A DNA stretch of 64,000 nucleotides from Symbiodinium natans (GCA_905221605.1 CAJNDS010002812.1:1042906-1106905), one strand, 5' to 3'. Positions 44,762 through 57,875 are shown, numbered from the stretch's first letter. Notes: generated by a model not told the origin, from the sequence alone. A program made the numbers and translations.

Positions 44762-45295
44762 AAGAACTGGAGGCCCGACCTCGGCCTTGCCTCCCTTGCC
44801 TGGATCGACGCGCAGGAAGAAGCGGTCGAGGTGCTTTTTTTGGCCCGTTTGTTAGGGAATGAATGTTTAGGGTTTAGGGTGTTTAGGGTTTGGCGGTGTT
44901 TTTTCTTGACCCAACTGGGTTCTTCGTAGGGAATGAGGGGATGAGGGGCCCTATACCCTTTAAGGGATCATATAGGGCCCTGTGCCTCAGCTTTCAGGAG
45001 AACCCGAAAAAAGCTCTAAAAGCCCGAAAAAGGCTCTAAATTCCAAAAAGGGGGGCAGCACAAGACGAGTTCCATAAAGCGGCTGGTGCATCGCTCAAAG
45101 CCCGTACAGTTTCAGTTCTGTTCAGGGCGTCTGTTTTTTTTTTTTTTTGGGGGGGGGGGGGGGGGGGGCTGCATTTTGCAGTTGTCCATCAGCCTCCTGC
45201 TTCTAGCCAGATGGGCAGCAGGTTTAGAGAAAAACGTCTTACAGGTCGCTGTAGGGAAGTTTCCACAAGTCCACGCCGTTTTCCTACAGCCGTGA
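44762..45295 (+). CDS. Short unnamed three-exon gene or 3' end
   Basis: Not recognised. Exons 44762-44830 (RPDLGLASLAWIDAQEEAVE, donor GTGCTT), 45059-45103 (QDEFHKAAGASLKA, donor GTACAG) and one starting 45182 after TTTTGCAG. In phase, the third reads VHQPPASSQMGSRFREKRL. A competing frame reads a hydrophobic stretch and stops at 45293-45295. A T-run/G-run tract (45134-45169) sits in the intron just before that acceptor. Confidence 0.4.
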
Positions 45296-45592
45296 ACCTT
45301 ATAAGCCCCGAAGCCCCAACAACACGAAGTCTAACAAAAGCCCCTGCGGCTTGAAACGAAGCCCAACCCCCCCCCCCCCTGCTAAAGGGATGCCTACAGC
45401 CCTTGCCCTTGCCGAAGCCCCCCTAGACAACAGGTTTGGGGTTTAGGATTTAGAAAAACTCACAATAGGAATGCGACCCCGAAAGCTCAGTCACATTTCG
45501 GCCCAGGGTGTTGGATTTTTGGTGTCATAGAGTTACATATTAGAGGCCTCATGGTAGAAGGGAACCCCAAATATTTAACACCCCAGATTCAG

Positions 45593-46351
45593 CAAACCTG
45601 CGAGGCTGTCAGCTGGGTTCTGCAGGGCCGAGACCATTCCGCTGGCAAAGGTGGCGGGCAGTTGAACAGGCGAGGTGGTGTGGTCGGTTCAGGTTTGGGT
45701 GTTGTGGGATTCAGAGTTTGGGGAATTGGGTTTAGGGCCCAGGGCCTTTTGGGTTGGACATGTCTACTGGATGTAGAGCATAGATTATTTGTAAGGGTTT
45801 CTGCTGAGTCGCGTTTTTGTTGCCGCGAGGTTGTTGGCAAGTGCGTATCGTGCAGGAAAAAAGGACAGTAAAGTGGCTGCATGTGTGCCGTGGTTTCACG
45901 GGACCTTGCATGTTGAATATGTGGGCTCGCCGTCGGCATTGAGGGTTGAGGCTTCGTAGTCTGACCCTTGGAAGGCCTGGCGTGTACCGCACCTTCTGCA
46001 TTGAGGTGCCCCACCGTGGTTGAGGGCTCTGGCTGAATAGGTGGTCATTGCATTCGGGACAGACAACAGGAAGAATACCCTGTTACAGGACGAACCGGTC
46101 AAAAGCCATTCGATGTTTGGTGCTTGAACAGAGCATACTACCGAGATCCGCTTCCACAGACGTATCTGATCTTGGTATCATTTTTCTGGAAACATTCATG
46201 TGTTATCTTGCAGTTGGGAAGGTAGGAGTTCATTGTCGGACTGTGGGGAACATGCTCAAAGGCTGGAGCAGATCAGATGATGTACAGTCAAAGCATATTT
46301 GTCCGGGGTTGTCTGGGCATTCATACGGCCATACATGAATATACATATACG

Positions 46352-46385
<34 letters not shown>

Positions 46386-46579
46386 CTACATACTGTATCT
46401 GCAAAGACGTATTGCTTGTTTTGATGGGGCTTATGTCTAGCTTTCCGGGGCTGTTCAGGATCTACATTTTGCATGAGGGACCTGCTGATCTTCTGCGGAG
46501 CTTTAGGATTTCATTCGCGCGGAAGGCTTGCAGGTTCGGGGGTCTGTGGTCCTTGCGCCAGTACTGCTCCAAGCTCTAG
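45593..46579 (+). CDS. Weakly supported coding islands in a telomere-poor stretch
   Basis: Two islands stand out: about 45593-45650 (QTCEAVSWVLQGRDHSAG) and about 46470-46579 (YILHEGPADLLRSFRIS..., ending LRQYCSKL, TAG). Between them there are almost no telomere heptamers, a (TA)n run (46354-46383), and open frames on both strands (a 141-codon minus frame at 45589-46014 among them) that I cannot rank. Much of 45660-46460 may be intergenic. Confidence 0.3.
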
Positions 46580-46663
46580 ACACAAATCCTAAACCCTAAA
46601 CCCTTGCCCTAAACCCTAAACCCTAAACCCTAAACCCTAAACCCTAAACCCTAAACCAAGTTT

Positions 46664-47279
46664 CATGGCCCTCCAAGAGCTCCCTGGCCTTGCGCAGCTG
46701 AGCCTGCACACCAAGCTCTGCGTGTGCGCGCTGCTCCACGCAAGGCGCCAGCTTTTTCGCCCTAAACCCACAACCCTTATAACCTCCCAATAAGTTTAGG
46801 GGTTTAGGGTTTAGGGTAATTAAGATCTGTACATTATGATGTTCCCCAGTATACTAGCAGTCCTTACCCCAATCTATACAGCCTAGAAGCTCCGTAAAGC
46901 CCGTAAAGCCTGATTATTAAATGTTAAACCCTCAAACCCTACAGCTGCGGACCCCACGCCTTACAGCCCACCCTAAACCCTAAACCCTAAACCCTAAACC
47001 CTAAACCCTAAACTACTAACACCGAAAGACAAAGGCTTCCAGATCAAGCGAGTTGCGGGCCGATGAAGAGTCCTTGTGTCTTCAATGGTGGCACTCAGGC
47101 TTTCTGACTAGGGTCTATATGGGGGTTTAGGGTTTAGGGTTTAGGGTTTAGGGTTTATATATATATATATAGGGCCCTCATTCCCTCACCCCCTACGTAG
47201 AACCAGCCAGTATGTGCTGCATCCTGAGTCCCGAACGCTGAACCCTACAAGCCCTGAAGCACGGTCCTGGGCCCCATAA
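46664..47279 (+). CDS. Short unnamed three-exon gene
   Basis: Not recognised. An ATG frame from 46664 reads ALQELPGLAQLSLHTKLC... to about 46756. Exons 47043-47087 (SSELRADEESLCLQ, donor GTGGCA) and 47207-47279 (QYVLHPESRTLNPTSPEAR..., TAA) join in phase. The last exon's acceptor is the right edge of an IE-5 element (GAACCAG). The first exon is also open on the minus strand with coiled-coil-like composition, so its strand is less sure. Confidence 0.42.
47110..47206. mobile_element. IE-5 right half joined to a TTTAGGG array
   Basis: TTTAGGG heptamers (47123-47155) run into (TA)n and then the IE-5 right arm CCCTCATTCCCTCACCCCCT with ACGTAGAACCAG at the acceptor. The left arm is missing, apparently replaced by the array. 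Confidence 0.65.
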
Positions 47280-47797
47280 ACCTATAAACCCTATAGACCT
47301 CCGAAACCCTAAACCCTAAACCCTAAACCCTAAACCCTAAACCCCACCCAAACCCTTAACCCGTAACCCTTAACCCTTAACCTTTGTTCTTAAAGCCCTC
47401 AGCCCATCCAAGCCTCAGAAAAAGGCTCGAAATCGTGTGGACCACAGACTCCAAGCCCTAAACCCTAAACCCTAAACCCTAAACCCCAAACCCTAAACCC
47501 TTAACCCTAAACCCTAAACCCTAAACCCGGAAGCCCTGAACATCCCAGCCTGGCATCCGCTGCCGGGTTGGGGGTTTTGGGGCATTTTTGGGGTTTCGTG
47601 GCTTTTTGGGGGTTTCGGGGTTTGGGGGTTTGGGATCTGGGGCTTTTGAGCTTGGGGTTCGGTGGTTTGGGGTTTTGAGAGTTTGGGTCTTTTGGACCCT
47701 AAACCCTAAACCCTAAACCCCAAACCCTAAACCCTAAACCCTAAACCCGGGTTTGGGGATTTAGGGTTTGGGGGGGCTTGGGGCGCGGGCCTCGCAG

Positions 47798-48262
47798 GCA
47801 TCTCAGCGACATGGAAGGCGGCGAGCTGTCGCGAAAGATGATTCGGAAGGCGCCAGCAGGGCGGGGATGTGTTGGGGTGTTCCCCCTTATATGAACAGTC
47901 CTCAATAGGGATTATAGTTTCCTCTATGAGAATCCCTTTTGAGGACTCTTGTTGTAAGGGGGAAAAATCCCAAAGGATGTGCAACAAGAGGAGGCCGGTC
48001 TTTGGTGCGAGTTTGTCTCCAGGGAGTTTAGGGTGCGCAGCCCCAACAACTCCTAACCCTGAGTCGTGCCGACAGATATAACTGGTTGTAACCTTTGTTT
48101 AGGGTACTTATAAAACCCTACTTATAGCTTCCCATGAATCTTCAAGGAGCCCTCCGAACCCTTGAACCCTTAAAGCCCTAAGCCCTTCCGAGCCCCGAAA
48201 GATTCGTCATTGAGGGCTGCGTCAGGGCGCTGAAAAAGAATCAACATGGCGGGCTGAGCTAA
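47798..48262 (+). CDS. Short unnamed gene, three C-terminal exons
   Basis: Not recognised. Exons 47798-47870 (HLSDMEGGELSRKMIRKAP), 47989-48023 (RRPVFGASLSP) and 48202-48262 (FVIEGCVRALKKNQHGG..., TAA). Both joins match in phase. The first intron is almost entirely an IE-2 element (47876-47975). The second opens with GAGTTTAGGG, a GA donor that is one base off a telomere heptamer. Earlier exons (possibly 47417-47458 and 47552-47569) are not fixed. Confidence 0.5.
47876..47975. mobile_element. IE-2 element filling an intron
   Basis: Arms TGTTCCCCCTTATATGAACA and complement GTTGTAAGGGGGAAAAATCC. It leaves only about 5 bp to the upstream exon and 13 bp to the downstream exon, so the intron is essentially the element. 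Confidence 0.8.
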
Positions 48263-48600
48263 ACGATGTGGACCGTTAGGAACTTTGTCACAACTAGCCT
48301 CTTAGAGGTTCAGGGCGCCAAAAATGGTTACCAAAAGGGGGCCGTCATGTAGGTCAACTGCCACATAGTCCTCAGCTGCAAGCCGTGGCTGATCTTACCC
48401 TAAACCCGAAACCCTGAACCCTGAACCCTAAACCCTTAACCCTTAACCCTAAACCCTAAACCCTAAACATGGCCCTGAACAGCTCTCTGCGTGATGACCC
48501 AGCCCAAAGGATGAAGTCCCCAAGCCGGAACGCACGAACCCGAACCACCTAAGCCTACTGGAGCTTGGGGCGTTTTTTTGTTTTTTTTTTTTTTTTTCAG

Positions 48601-50434
48601 GGCCATGCGCGCACTGGTGCTTAGGGTTTTGGGTTTAGGGTTTAGGGTTTAGGGTTCTCAGCAGGAATTGGGAAGTTCGGAACCTCAGACTACCCTTTCC
48701 TCACCGGCTTCACTGGGGGGGGCTTGTGGCTCGAACCACAAAACCCAGGACCCAGAAATTGGGGTTTAGGGTTTAGGGCTACTAGGACCCAGAGTAGGCT
48801 CCTATTCCCCGTTTTTTGGGGTGTACGTTCCCTTGGAATCCCGGTTAGACCAAAAAGGGTACCCTTTTTTGTACCTAGGTTTGTCTTGGGTCATCCTAAA
48901 CCCTAAACCCTATTCCTAGGTTACTCCTGGGTCTAGCGCCCCAGGCCAAGAGGGTTCCTACCTCTCACCAGAGGTGGGTGCTGGTGAGAGCTTCATGCGC
49001 AATATGGACCACAGCTCCGAGGCAAGTAGGGCTTGGGGTTTAGGGTCTTCGGATTTAGGGGTTAGAGCTCAGGGCCTGTTGGGGTCAGCGATCTGAGGGT
49101 GAGGGTTGGTTTTTGGGATTTAAGGTATGAGGTGTAAGGCTGCATGTTGTTGTGGGCCTGAGATGAAGTTTCGTGTTTCAGGTGAGGTTCAGAGTTTAAT
49201 GCTTGGAGTATGAGATCTACGGCTGCTTGGGGCTTGCACTTGAGGGGCGGAGGCGGGGGGCTGAGGGCTGGGGGCTTTAGTTGCTCGGCGTTTGCTTTAA
49301 AAGAGACGGCATTTGGGTTTAGGGTTGAGGGTCAGCTTTGCGCACGTGCACAGGGCTTTGCGGTGTCAAGGTGGGTTTGCTGAGCAGGTAGCTTTGCACC
49401 TTTTTTGGACCCGAAACAACACGCCGAAACCATCCGAACGACCCTCTTCAACCTTCCACCCTCCGAAAAACCCTGAGCCCGAAACCCTAAGCTTGTTAAA
49501 CCCCGACACCCCAAAAGCCCAAAAGGGCCAGTTCTCCAAATGATGTTCCCTTGTGAGGGTTCCCTGAATTACACTAAAGACCCGGTATCCTCGGTATCGT
49601 GATAGGTGCCTGAAAAGCGGCCCCCTCATGACCTAAACCCTCCACCATCATCGCCTAAACCCCCTAGACCCCGAAGCCTGCCCAACCCCAAATAAACCCC
49701 TAAACCCTAAACCCTCAATCCCTAAACCCTTAACCACTAAACCCTAAACCCGAAAAACTCCCAAGCTCGCAAATCCCAAACCTCTCCACCCTAAACCCTA
49801 AACCCTAAACCCTAAACCCTAAACCCTAAACCCTAAACCCTAAACCCTAAACCCTAAACCCCCCATGTTCTGCCGCCAAGGCATCGGTGACCAACTTGGA
49901 GTCCTTGGTTACCATGGCCCAGGATGGTGTGGGTTTTGGGGGTCTGTTGTTTGTTTGTTTAGGGTTTAGGGTTTAGGGTTTAGGGTTTAGGGTTTAGGGT
50001 TTAGGGTCTGTTGCTTGTTCATGCTTTCTTTGCTGGTTGCTGAGGGTTGATGGCGGCGGGGTTGAAGCATGAGGATTTAGGGTTAGGATGTTCCCCGAAC
50101 CCTCTTCAGCCCAGGTTTGCTTCTATGATGTGTGTATGGAGGGCTTTCGGACAACAGGGTGCCCGCCGTTCATTCAGAAACTCACTCACGCTTTTTGTAA
50201 GGTTATCTCCGTGTGTTCCCTTCACGGTCTTTGTTTCGTTCGCGCCTTTAATAAAGTTTACGCGCTACTTTCATTCGCTCGTAACTTTATTAATTACGTT
50301 CCCTTCATAGTCATCACATGCACCTCTTAATGTCTCAGGCAGTTGTACGTGAGCTCTTCAAGGCCGGCTATAGTAAGAGCTACATCCCAACCTTCCCGAA
50401 AATCCCTAGAAGTAGTTGTTGGGCGATGGGATAA
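48601..50434 (+). CDS. Unnamed multi-exon gene
   Basis: Not recognised. Exons: 48601-48616 (AMRAL, 16 nt, after a 20-T tract), 48662-48763 (QELGSSEPQTTLSSPAS..., then GTTTAGGG), 48945-49021 (QEGSYLSPEVGAGESFMR, GC donor GCAAGT), 49881-49926 (ASVTNLESLVTMAQD), 50110-50201 (QVCFYDVCMEGFRTTG...) and 50339-50434 (AVVRELFKAGYSKSYIP..., TAA). The joins 48616/48662, 49926/50110 and 50201/50339 are in phase; 48763/48945 and 49021/49881 are not, so exons are probably missing in 49030-49880, where frames are weak. Confidence 0.47.
48788..48905. mobile_element. Inverted-repeat element, family IE-7
   Basis: Left GTAGGCTCCTATTCCCC, right CCTAGGTTTGTCTTGGGTC, with pairing arms around TTCCCTTGGAATCCC. Relatives at 23020-23107, 30930-31022 and 57934-58026. 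Confidence 0.55.
49790..49860. repeat. Intronic (CCCTAAA)n array
   Basis: About ten heptamers upstream of exon 49881-49926; TTTAGGG heptamers follow that exon at 49960-50006. Confidence 0.92.
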
Positions 50435-50632
50435 TGGTATTAATATTGGCATGAATGTAATCGCCGAACGGCAGAAGGTTATGGCGCTATGAGATTGTAG
50501 GGGAATGGCCACTTATAGACTCCTAGACCTAAACATGCTGTCAACCCAAAAGCCGAAACCCGCAAACCCAGACACATCGCCGCACGCCATTCTCACTTGC
50601 TTGCGGCTCACTCATCGGTGCAATCTCGAAGT

Positions 50633-52095
50633 ATGAGATGTTGGCTATGCATCGCACTAGACGCCAAGTGCCAGATACAAGTACGCCCGCCAAGAGTCAG
50701 CACACAGCCGTCATTTTTCGAAGTATGTTGCGACGAGTTATCTCATGTTGTAGATACTCAAGAGTCCTTCCATCAAGCATCTCGGGGCCATCTCCACAGC
50801 TGGCAGTGCTGCGGGCGCCTCGCGTATGCCGAAAGGGCAAGCTATATGACCGCATTGACCGTCTGCGAGCCCCCATTGTGCGAAGAGTGCCAGGCACCGA
50901 AGCTAGGTAGGCCCTGGGGATATTTTTTCTTGTTCCCTTACTGGGTTTAAGAGGCTGATATTCAAAAGAGTATATTCCAGACGGTTTGAAGGGTTACCCC
51001 TAAACTTTGAGAGGGTTTTAAGGGCCGTCCGAGGTTTCTTGTCACGGTGGTGGCAGCAGTCTGACGGAGCCGACAGAGGACGAGAGCAGTGGGGCTTCGC
51101 GATCTATGCCACAGGACAAGGGACTCAAACATGGACCTGCAAGCATGTACCCCGAGGAGGTTCCCTTCATAGACTCCTAATGTGGCCCTTCTATTGCCTT
51201 AGAGTCTTGGAGGATCTTCAAAAAAGGGTTTCCCCAAACCCAGAGCTACAAGTGCGGAGCTCCAAGTTTGAGTCCCTTGTTGAGGGTTTAGGGTTTAGGG
51301 TTTAGGGTTTAGGGTTTAGGGTTTAGGGAACAGGACCAGCGGGACACCGATGCCCCAAAGTGGCACTCCGCGGAACGAGATGGCCCAAGGGAATCTCGGT
51401 GGGCCTTTTGGTGGCCCTTTTTGGTCGGTTTTTTGCCCTAAAAAGTCGTGCTTTATTAGGAGGATCAGACTCTGCAAGATGTTCAAAGAGGGGTTTTAGG
51501 GTTTAGGGTTTAGGGGTTTAGGGTTTAGGGTTTAGGGTTAGGGCCATCCGAGGAATCTGCAGGGAGCGCTGGACATCCTAGCATGTGCAAGCCCTGCGCA
51601 TTCTACTGCTTCACACTCATTGGCTGCCGAGCAGATCGTGACTTACTTCGCCTTTAGTTGAACTCGACACTTTTGGGGTTTCCTTATTTAGTAGGAATAT
51701 TAAAGTTTAACCTTTCTTCCCCTTGGTTGTTGGAGAAGTAAGGTGATTGCACCTACTGCCACCTTTTCCACCCCTCGGGGAGGAAGCAGCGCCGGACCCA
51801 TCGGAGGCAAGAGCAGCGCAAGAGGTGCAGCCAAAGGATGCAGACGACAACGCCACTCGTGCCAGCTGGCGCGCAGCAGCCAGAAGCCGTACTCATGATG
51901 GGGGGGGAGGGGGGGGGGGATTTCGAGTCCTTCAACGTGATTGCAGAGCCACCTGATGTCCCACTCTCCTGGATGCCTCCCCCTGGACTGGAGCAGCCGA
52001 CGCGCACTGGATCCGCTCCAGCAGACCTCGCTGAGTGCGGCGGGCCGTGCTCATTGCGCTCACTGCATCTTGCCACTGCCCACCATGTGCCTTAG
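50633..52095 (+). CDS. Dinoflagellate-type Cys/His zinc-finger protein (CKPCAF...CHL class)
   Basis: Exons: about 50597-50906 (in-frame ATG at 50633; Cys-rich, ends CEECQAPKL, donor GTAGGC), 51034-51285 (REQWGFAIYATGQGTQTW..., ends at GTTTAGGG), 51334-51492 (PKGISVGLLVALFGRFFA, a possible membrane segment), 51563-51637 (GHPSMCKPCAFYCFTLIGC) and 51743-52095 (DCTYCHLFHPSGRKQRR..., TAG). All four joins are phase 1 and match. Together the last two exons give C-x2-C...GC...C-x2-C-H-L followed by a basic RKQRRTHRR stretch, the arrangement of the CCCH-like domain common in dinoflagellate proteins, presumed RNA-binding. The tail is Pro/Gly-rich with a PPPGLEQP motif and an internal G-run (51900-51918). 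Confidence 0.8.
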
Positions 52096-52159
52096 GGGTA
52101 CTTGGAAGTAACTTTTGACTTTTGGGAACTCTAATTCCCAACAAACAGCTAAAATTGCA

Positions 52160-53122
52160 ATTTTTGCTGGGGTTCCAAGTGCAGTAAAGGTACTACTACC
52201 AGCAGAAGCCGCCACCGGGCCGGTGGCGCCATCTCAGCTCGGGCTGCTCCTTCGGGTGGCGCTGGCTTTGAGGCTTCTACGCATCAGGATGGCCGAGCTG
52301 GAGACCATCACCGCGCTAGTGGGTTGAGGCTTGAAGGTTGAGGGCTTCTAAGTACGGGTTTAGGGTTTAGGGTTTAGGGTTTAGGGTTTAGGGTTTAGGG
52401 TTTAGGGTTGTACCTTGTTACGTTTCGTCAGATTTCTAGGACACTAGCATGGGGCAGTTCACAGGGTCTTATATATTATACATATGTGGGCCTGTATAGG
52501 GAGAATAATGCTCACTTCTAGGGTTCCTTGGTCCCGAAGATAGTGACGCATGATGATTAATTTGGCCGGGGCATTCTCTCGCACCACCGGGCGAAAAGGG
52601 CTCCAGATGGGGTGCAGCACTGTGTGCTGGAGCTTGCTACCTAAACCCGAAACCCTAAACCCTAAACCCTAAACCCTCTCTAACCAAACCCTAAAGCGGG
52701 AAACGGGCTTCCACCACACAGATGTACAGCCAAGCATGGCACTCCTTTCTGGTGCGATTCGCCTGTGTGCACCGCGCGGCCACCGCATAACAGCTTTTGC
52801 CACAGTCTCTTGGGGCCGCATGCATGCCTTTAGGGTTTAGGGTTTAGGGTTTAGGGTTTAGGGTTTTAGGGTTTAGGGTTTCCTGTCGGGTTTGGGGTTT
52901 AGGGTTTAGGGTTTAGGGTTTCGGGTAGTGTCGCAGGTGTCTTGGGGTCTCTTGGTAATTCACCAGCTGCGGATGACCCATCTCCCAGCCCCATTCACAT
53001 CGGCAGTTCTCCCAAAGGCCTCTGTTTTGCCACAAGGGCGCCCCTCGAAGTGGCAATGTGTCACCGGCAGAGTCTATGAACTCTGCGGCCTCAACTGCAA
53101 AACCCTAAACCCTAAACCCTAA
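52160..53122 (+). CDS. Unnamed gene, two to three exons
   Basis: Not recognised. Islands: about 52160-52327 (AVKVLLPAEAATGPVAPS..., TGA in one frame, another also open), 52722-52834 (PSMALLSGAIRLCAPRGHR..., then GTTTAGGG) and 52937 on. The phase-0 reading of the last exon (SWGLLVIHQLRMTHLPAP...) continues to TAA at 53120. A competing frame (NSPAADDPSPSPIHIGSS) ends at TGA 53077-53079 and has more protein-like composition but does not match phase. Confidence 0.38.
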
Positions 53123-53144
53123 ACCCTAAACCCTAAACCCTAAG

Positions 53145-55035
<1,891 letters not shown>

Positions 55036-55075
55036 CAGCCCTACCAGGCCTGGAAGGATTCGAGCCCAGGCCCAG

Positions 55076-55165
55076 GGGTTTACGAAAATAGGGGACCCGA
55101 AAATAGACCCAACTAGTAGATAAATTCGGACCCCAGTAAGGCACACCCCGAGTTTCGGAAGCTCT
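55076..55165. mobile_element. Inverted-repeat element, family IE-3
   Basis: Left GGGGTTTACGAAAATAGGGG; right CCGAGTTTCGGAAGCTCTCA, shortened in the centre. Confidence 0.65.
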
Positions 55166-55270
55166 CATATGTATTAGATGTATATTCGATTAACCCTAAA
55201 CCCTAAACCCTAAACCCTAAACCCTAAACCCAAGGGGGGTGTAGACTTTCGGGTTTCTACCCCGCAACAG

Positions 55271-56507
55271 GCAGCTGAGATGGCCGAGCTGCGCAGGAGC
55301 TGGGCGTCGCAGAGCCGCTTGGCCGGACCTGAGGGCGGCTTGGAGCTTTGGGTTTTCGGGTTTAGGGTTTTAGGGTTTAGGGTTTAGGGTTTAGGGTTTA
55401 GGGGTCAGCTGTACGCAGTCGTATGGAGACATACCCACCCCAAGTCCACCCAAACCGTTACGCAAAACGAACCAAACGCAGCAGGCCGAGCCTAAGCCAG
55501 CCAAGCCGATTCTGCGCACACTTGGGATGTTCCCCTTTAATTGGATTGGGGTTTAGGGTTTAGGGTTTAGGGTTTAGGGTTTAGGGTTTAGGGTTTAGGG
55601 TTTAGGGTTTAGGGTTTAGGGTTTGGGGTTTAGGGTTTAGGGTTTAGGGTTTAGGGTTTACGGGGCCAAGGATCTCCCTCAGACGTTTGCGCTGGTAGGT
55701 TGTCGGGTTTGTGCAGACTCTTGGGTTGAAGGCTTAAGACCCTAAGCCTTAAGTGCTCAGCCACCGCCTTTCAAAAGGTGAGACGGCTCGGGCGGCGTTG
55801 GCCGAGGCAAGTAGTGGGATGTGGGCTCTCCCAGTAGGTTGTGACGCTGTAGGGCCACGAGCCGAAAATTTTCCGGGCTTCCATGATATCATGTTGTGGT
55901 ATGGCATGCGATATGGGGGTTTCCGAAACTAGGTGTACTTTTTGGGGTACTTACAATAGGGAAATGTTTTACTATTTGGGGTATGAGGGGTCCCTTAGTT
56001 TCGTAAACCCCCATGTCTTTGCCATATTTCAATTGCGACTTGTATCTTCGTAGACCTAATCCCTAAACCCTAAGCCCTAAACCCTAAACCCTAAATAGGA
56101 TTTCTGCGGGGTCTGCGGGGCATTCTTATGGCAGCACTTCCGCAACCTCCCAAGGGCGGGTTCCCCCATTTCGGGGGTTTTGGGGATCTGCCGCAGAGTG
56201 CAAGCCCCATACACTAAAAGATGAAGACCCTAAACCCTCTACCCTAAACCCTGAACCCATACACGAAAAGAGCAAGAGCAATCCCCAGAATTTGGGGAAG
56301 CTTCTTGCTTCAGAGTTTACATGTTCGTCTACGTCAAGTTTTGCGGTTAAGGGTTTTGCATTTGGGGGTTTGGGATCGGTTTTCGGGGTAAAGAAGGTTG
56401 AGTGTCACATACCGAGCATGAATACATGGTTGTTTCTGGTCCTATATTTGACCCAAACAGACCTTTCAGGGTTCTTCTGTTCTCCCGACACGGTCAAGGC
56501 ATTTTAA
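55271..56507 (+). CDS. Unnamed six-exon gene, phase-consistent
   Basis: Not recognised. Exons: 55271-55342 (AAEMAELRRSWASQSRLAG), 55419-55525 (YGDIPTPSPPKPLRKTNQT...), 55761-55806 (HRLSKGETARAALAE), 56099-56176 (DFCGVCGAFLWQHFRNLP), 56314-56352 (SLHVRLRQVLRLR) and 56397-56507 (NTWLFLVLYLTQTDLSG..., TAA). Every join is in phase. Donors are GA (55342, 55525), GC (55806) and GT. The 55525 donor is the left end of an IE-2 fragment. Exon 4 carries C-x2-C with a nearby His, a possible zinc finger; the last exon has a short hydrophobic run. The Pro/Lys-rich second exon looks disordered. Confidence 0.52.
55546..55660. repeat. Intronic (TTTAGGG)n array following an IE-2 end
   Basis: About sixteen heptamers directly after only the first 15-20 bp of an IE-2 element (GATGTTCCCCTTTAATTGG), as if the array had replaced the rest of it. 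Confidence 0.85.
55914..56013. mobile_element. Inverted-repeat element, family IE-3
   Basis: Left GGGGGTTTCCGAAACTAGGT; right CCCTTAGTTTCGTAAACCCC, reverse complementary. Confidence 0.75.
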
Positions 56508-56844
56508 GGTCCCATGCTTGTGGTCTTAGAATGGTCTGTAGGCAAAAAATGGACTTTACGCTAGGCAAAACTCTGAAATTATTGCCGAGCTCCATCGGCA
56601 ACAGCACCCAGCAGCCTGCAAAACCCACCTTTCGACAACGATTGAGGGTTCAGAGTTTAGGGGTTTAGGGTTTAGGGTTTAGGGTTGGGTTGTGGGTTGT
56701 GGGCTGTGGGTTGTGGGTTGTGGGTTGTTTAGGGTTTAGGGTTTAAGGTTTGGGGTTTGGGGTTTGGGTTTAGGGTTTAGGGTTTAGGATATTTTTGGTG
56801 TTTAAGTCGGAATTGCAGCATGTAGTAAACAGGAGGGGCTGCAG

Positions 56845-56950
56845 TTCAGATTCTGAGTTCCTGAACCACAAGGATTCAACCGGAAAGACCTTGCCTCTAG
56901 AGCCCGAAGGCAAAGCACCTCTATCAAAAGCCCTGACACTTACATCCTGA
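56845..56950 (+). CDS. Isolated coding island with stop
   Basis: Frame SDSEFLNHKDSTGKTLPLE continues to TGA at 56948-56950 after a CTGCAG acceptor. The minus strand is also open (72 codons). It may be a last exon of an overlooked gene; there is no upstream partner. Confidence 0.28.
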
Positions 56951-57105
56951 AGGTCTAGGTTCCTTGGCACAAAGACCCAAATCACCAAAAAGCACTGAAA
57001 CCCTCAATTCCAACCCCCCCCCCCCACCCCCCACCAACAACAACATACAAAAACCCAAAAACCCTAAACCCTAAACCCTGAACCCTAAACTCTCGCCACT
57101 GAAAG

Positions 57106-57419
57106 GGCCGTGTTGCGGGAGGCAAAGCTGCCCATTGAGTCTGCGCATTGCGACGACGACCTGTTCAAGAGCCATCCCGGCATTGGTTTGGAGGTCTTAG
57201 AGTAGGTTTAGGATTCAGGGTTTTGGGGTCCTTACAACTCCAAGCGCTGAACTTAAGCCAGCCCGGTGGGTCTTGTGGGGGAAAACTCCACCCCTAACTC
57301 CTAACCCTCAACCCTCCATACCTCTGCACTTCCACCTTCAAACCGCAGCAGGCATCATGATCCAACACCATTGCGAAGCCGGGGGCCCAGCCAGAATTCG
57401 TAGAGGGCAGCCCTTGTAA
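57106..57419 (+). CDS. Unnamed gene, two C-terminal exons
   Basis: Not recognised. Exon 57106-57185 (VLREAKLPIESAHCDDDL..., donor GTTTGG) joins 57352-57419 (IMIQHHCEAGGPARIRRG..., TAA) in phase. The frame is open upstream to about 57094 (LATERA), so the true acceptor may be slightly earlier. An IE-6 element begins right after the stop codon. Confidence 0.45.
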
Positions 57420-57875
57420 TATAGGGGTCGACATACTTGCGAATAGTATTCCCTTAGGGTCCCGTGATAATTCTACTCTCATACCCCCGAAGAGCTTATT
57501 CTAACCATTCAGGCCCCTACATGATCTCAGTACAAGGAGTAAGTGCACCCCGCAATGAATGATCCCTTTCCTTTTTCACGAAGAGGATGAAGGTCACTGC
57601 TACTCTTGGAGGGCTCAGGGCTGTACGCACGCCCCTGGGTCCTGAATGCGGCGGCAGAGGGGCGGGGGGGGAGAGGGAGGGAGTGCGACCCAAAGTTTAG
57701 AGTCCTCGAACCACTTGCGGGAAGCCCGAGCCTGAACCCCCATAGTCCCAAGCAATTGAAGTCTGTTGACCTTCAGCCCTTTCCACAACTCTCAACCTCA
57801 GATAAACCCTAAACCCTAAACCCTAAACCCCTAAACCCTAAACCCTAAACCCGAAATAACGACCCCCAACTCAAG

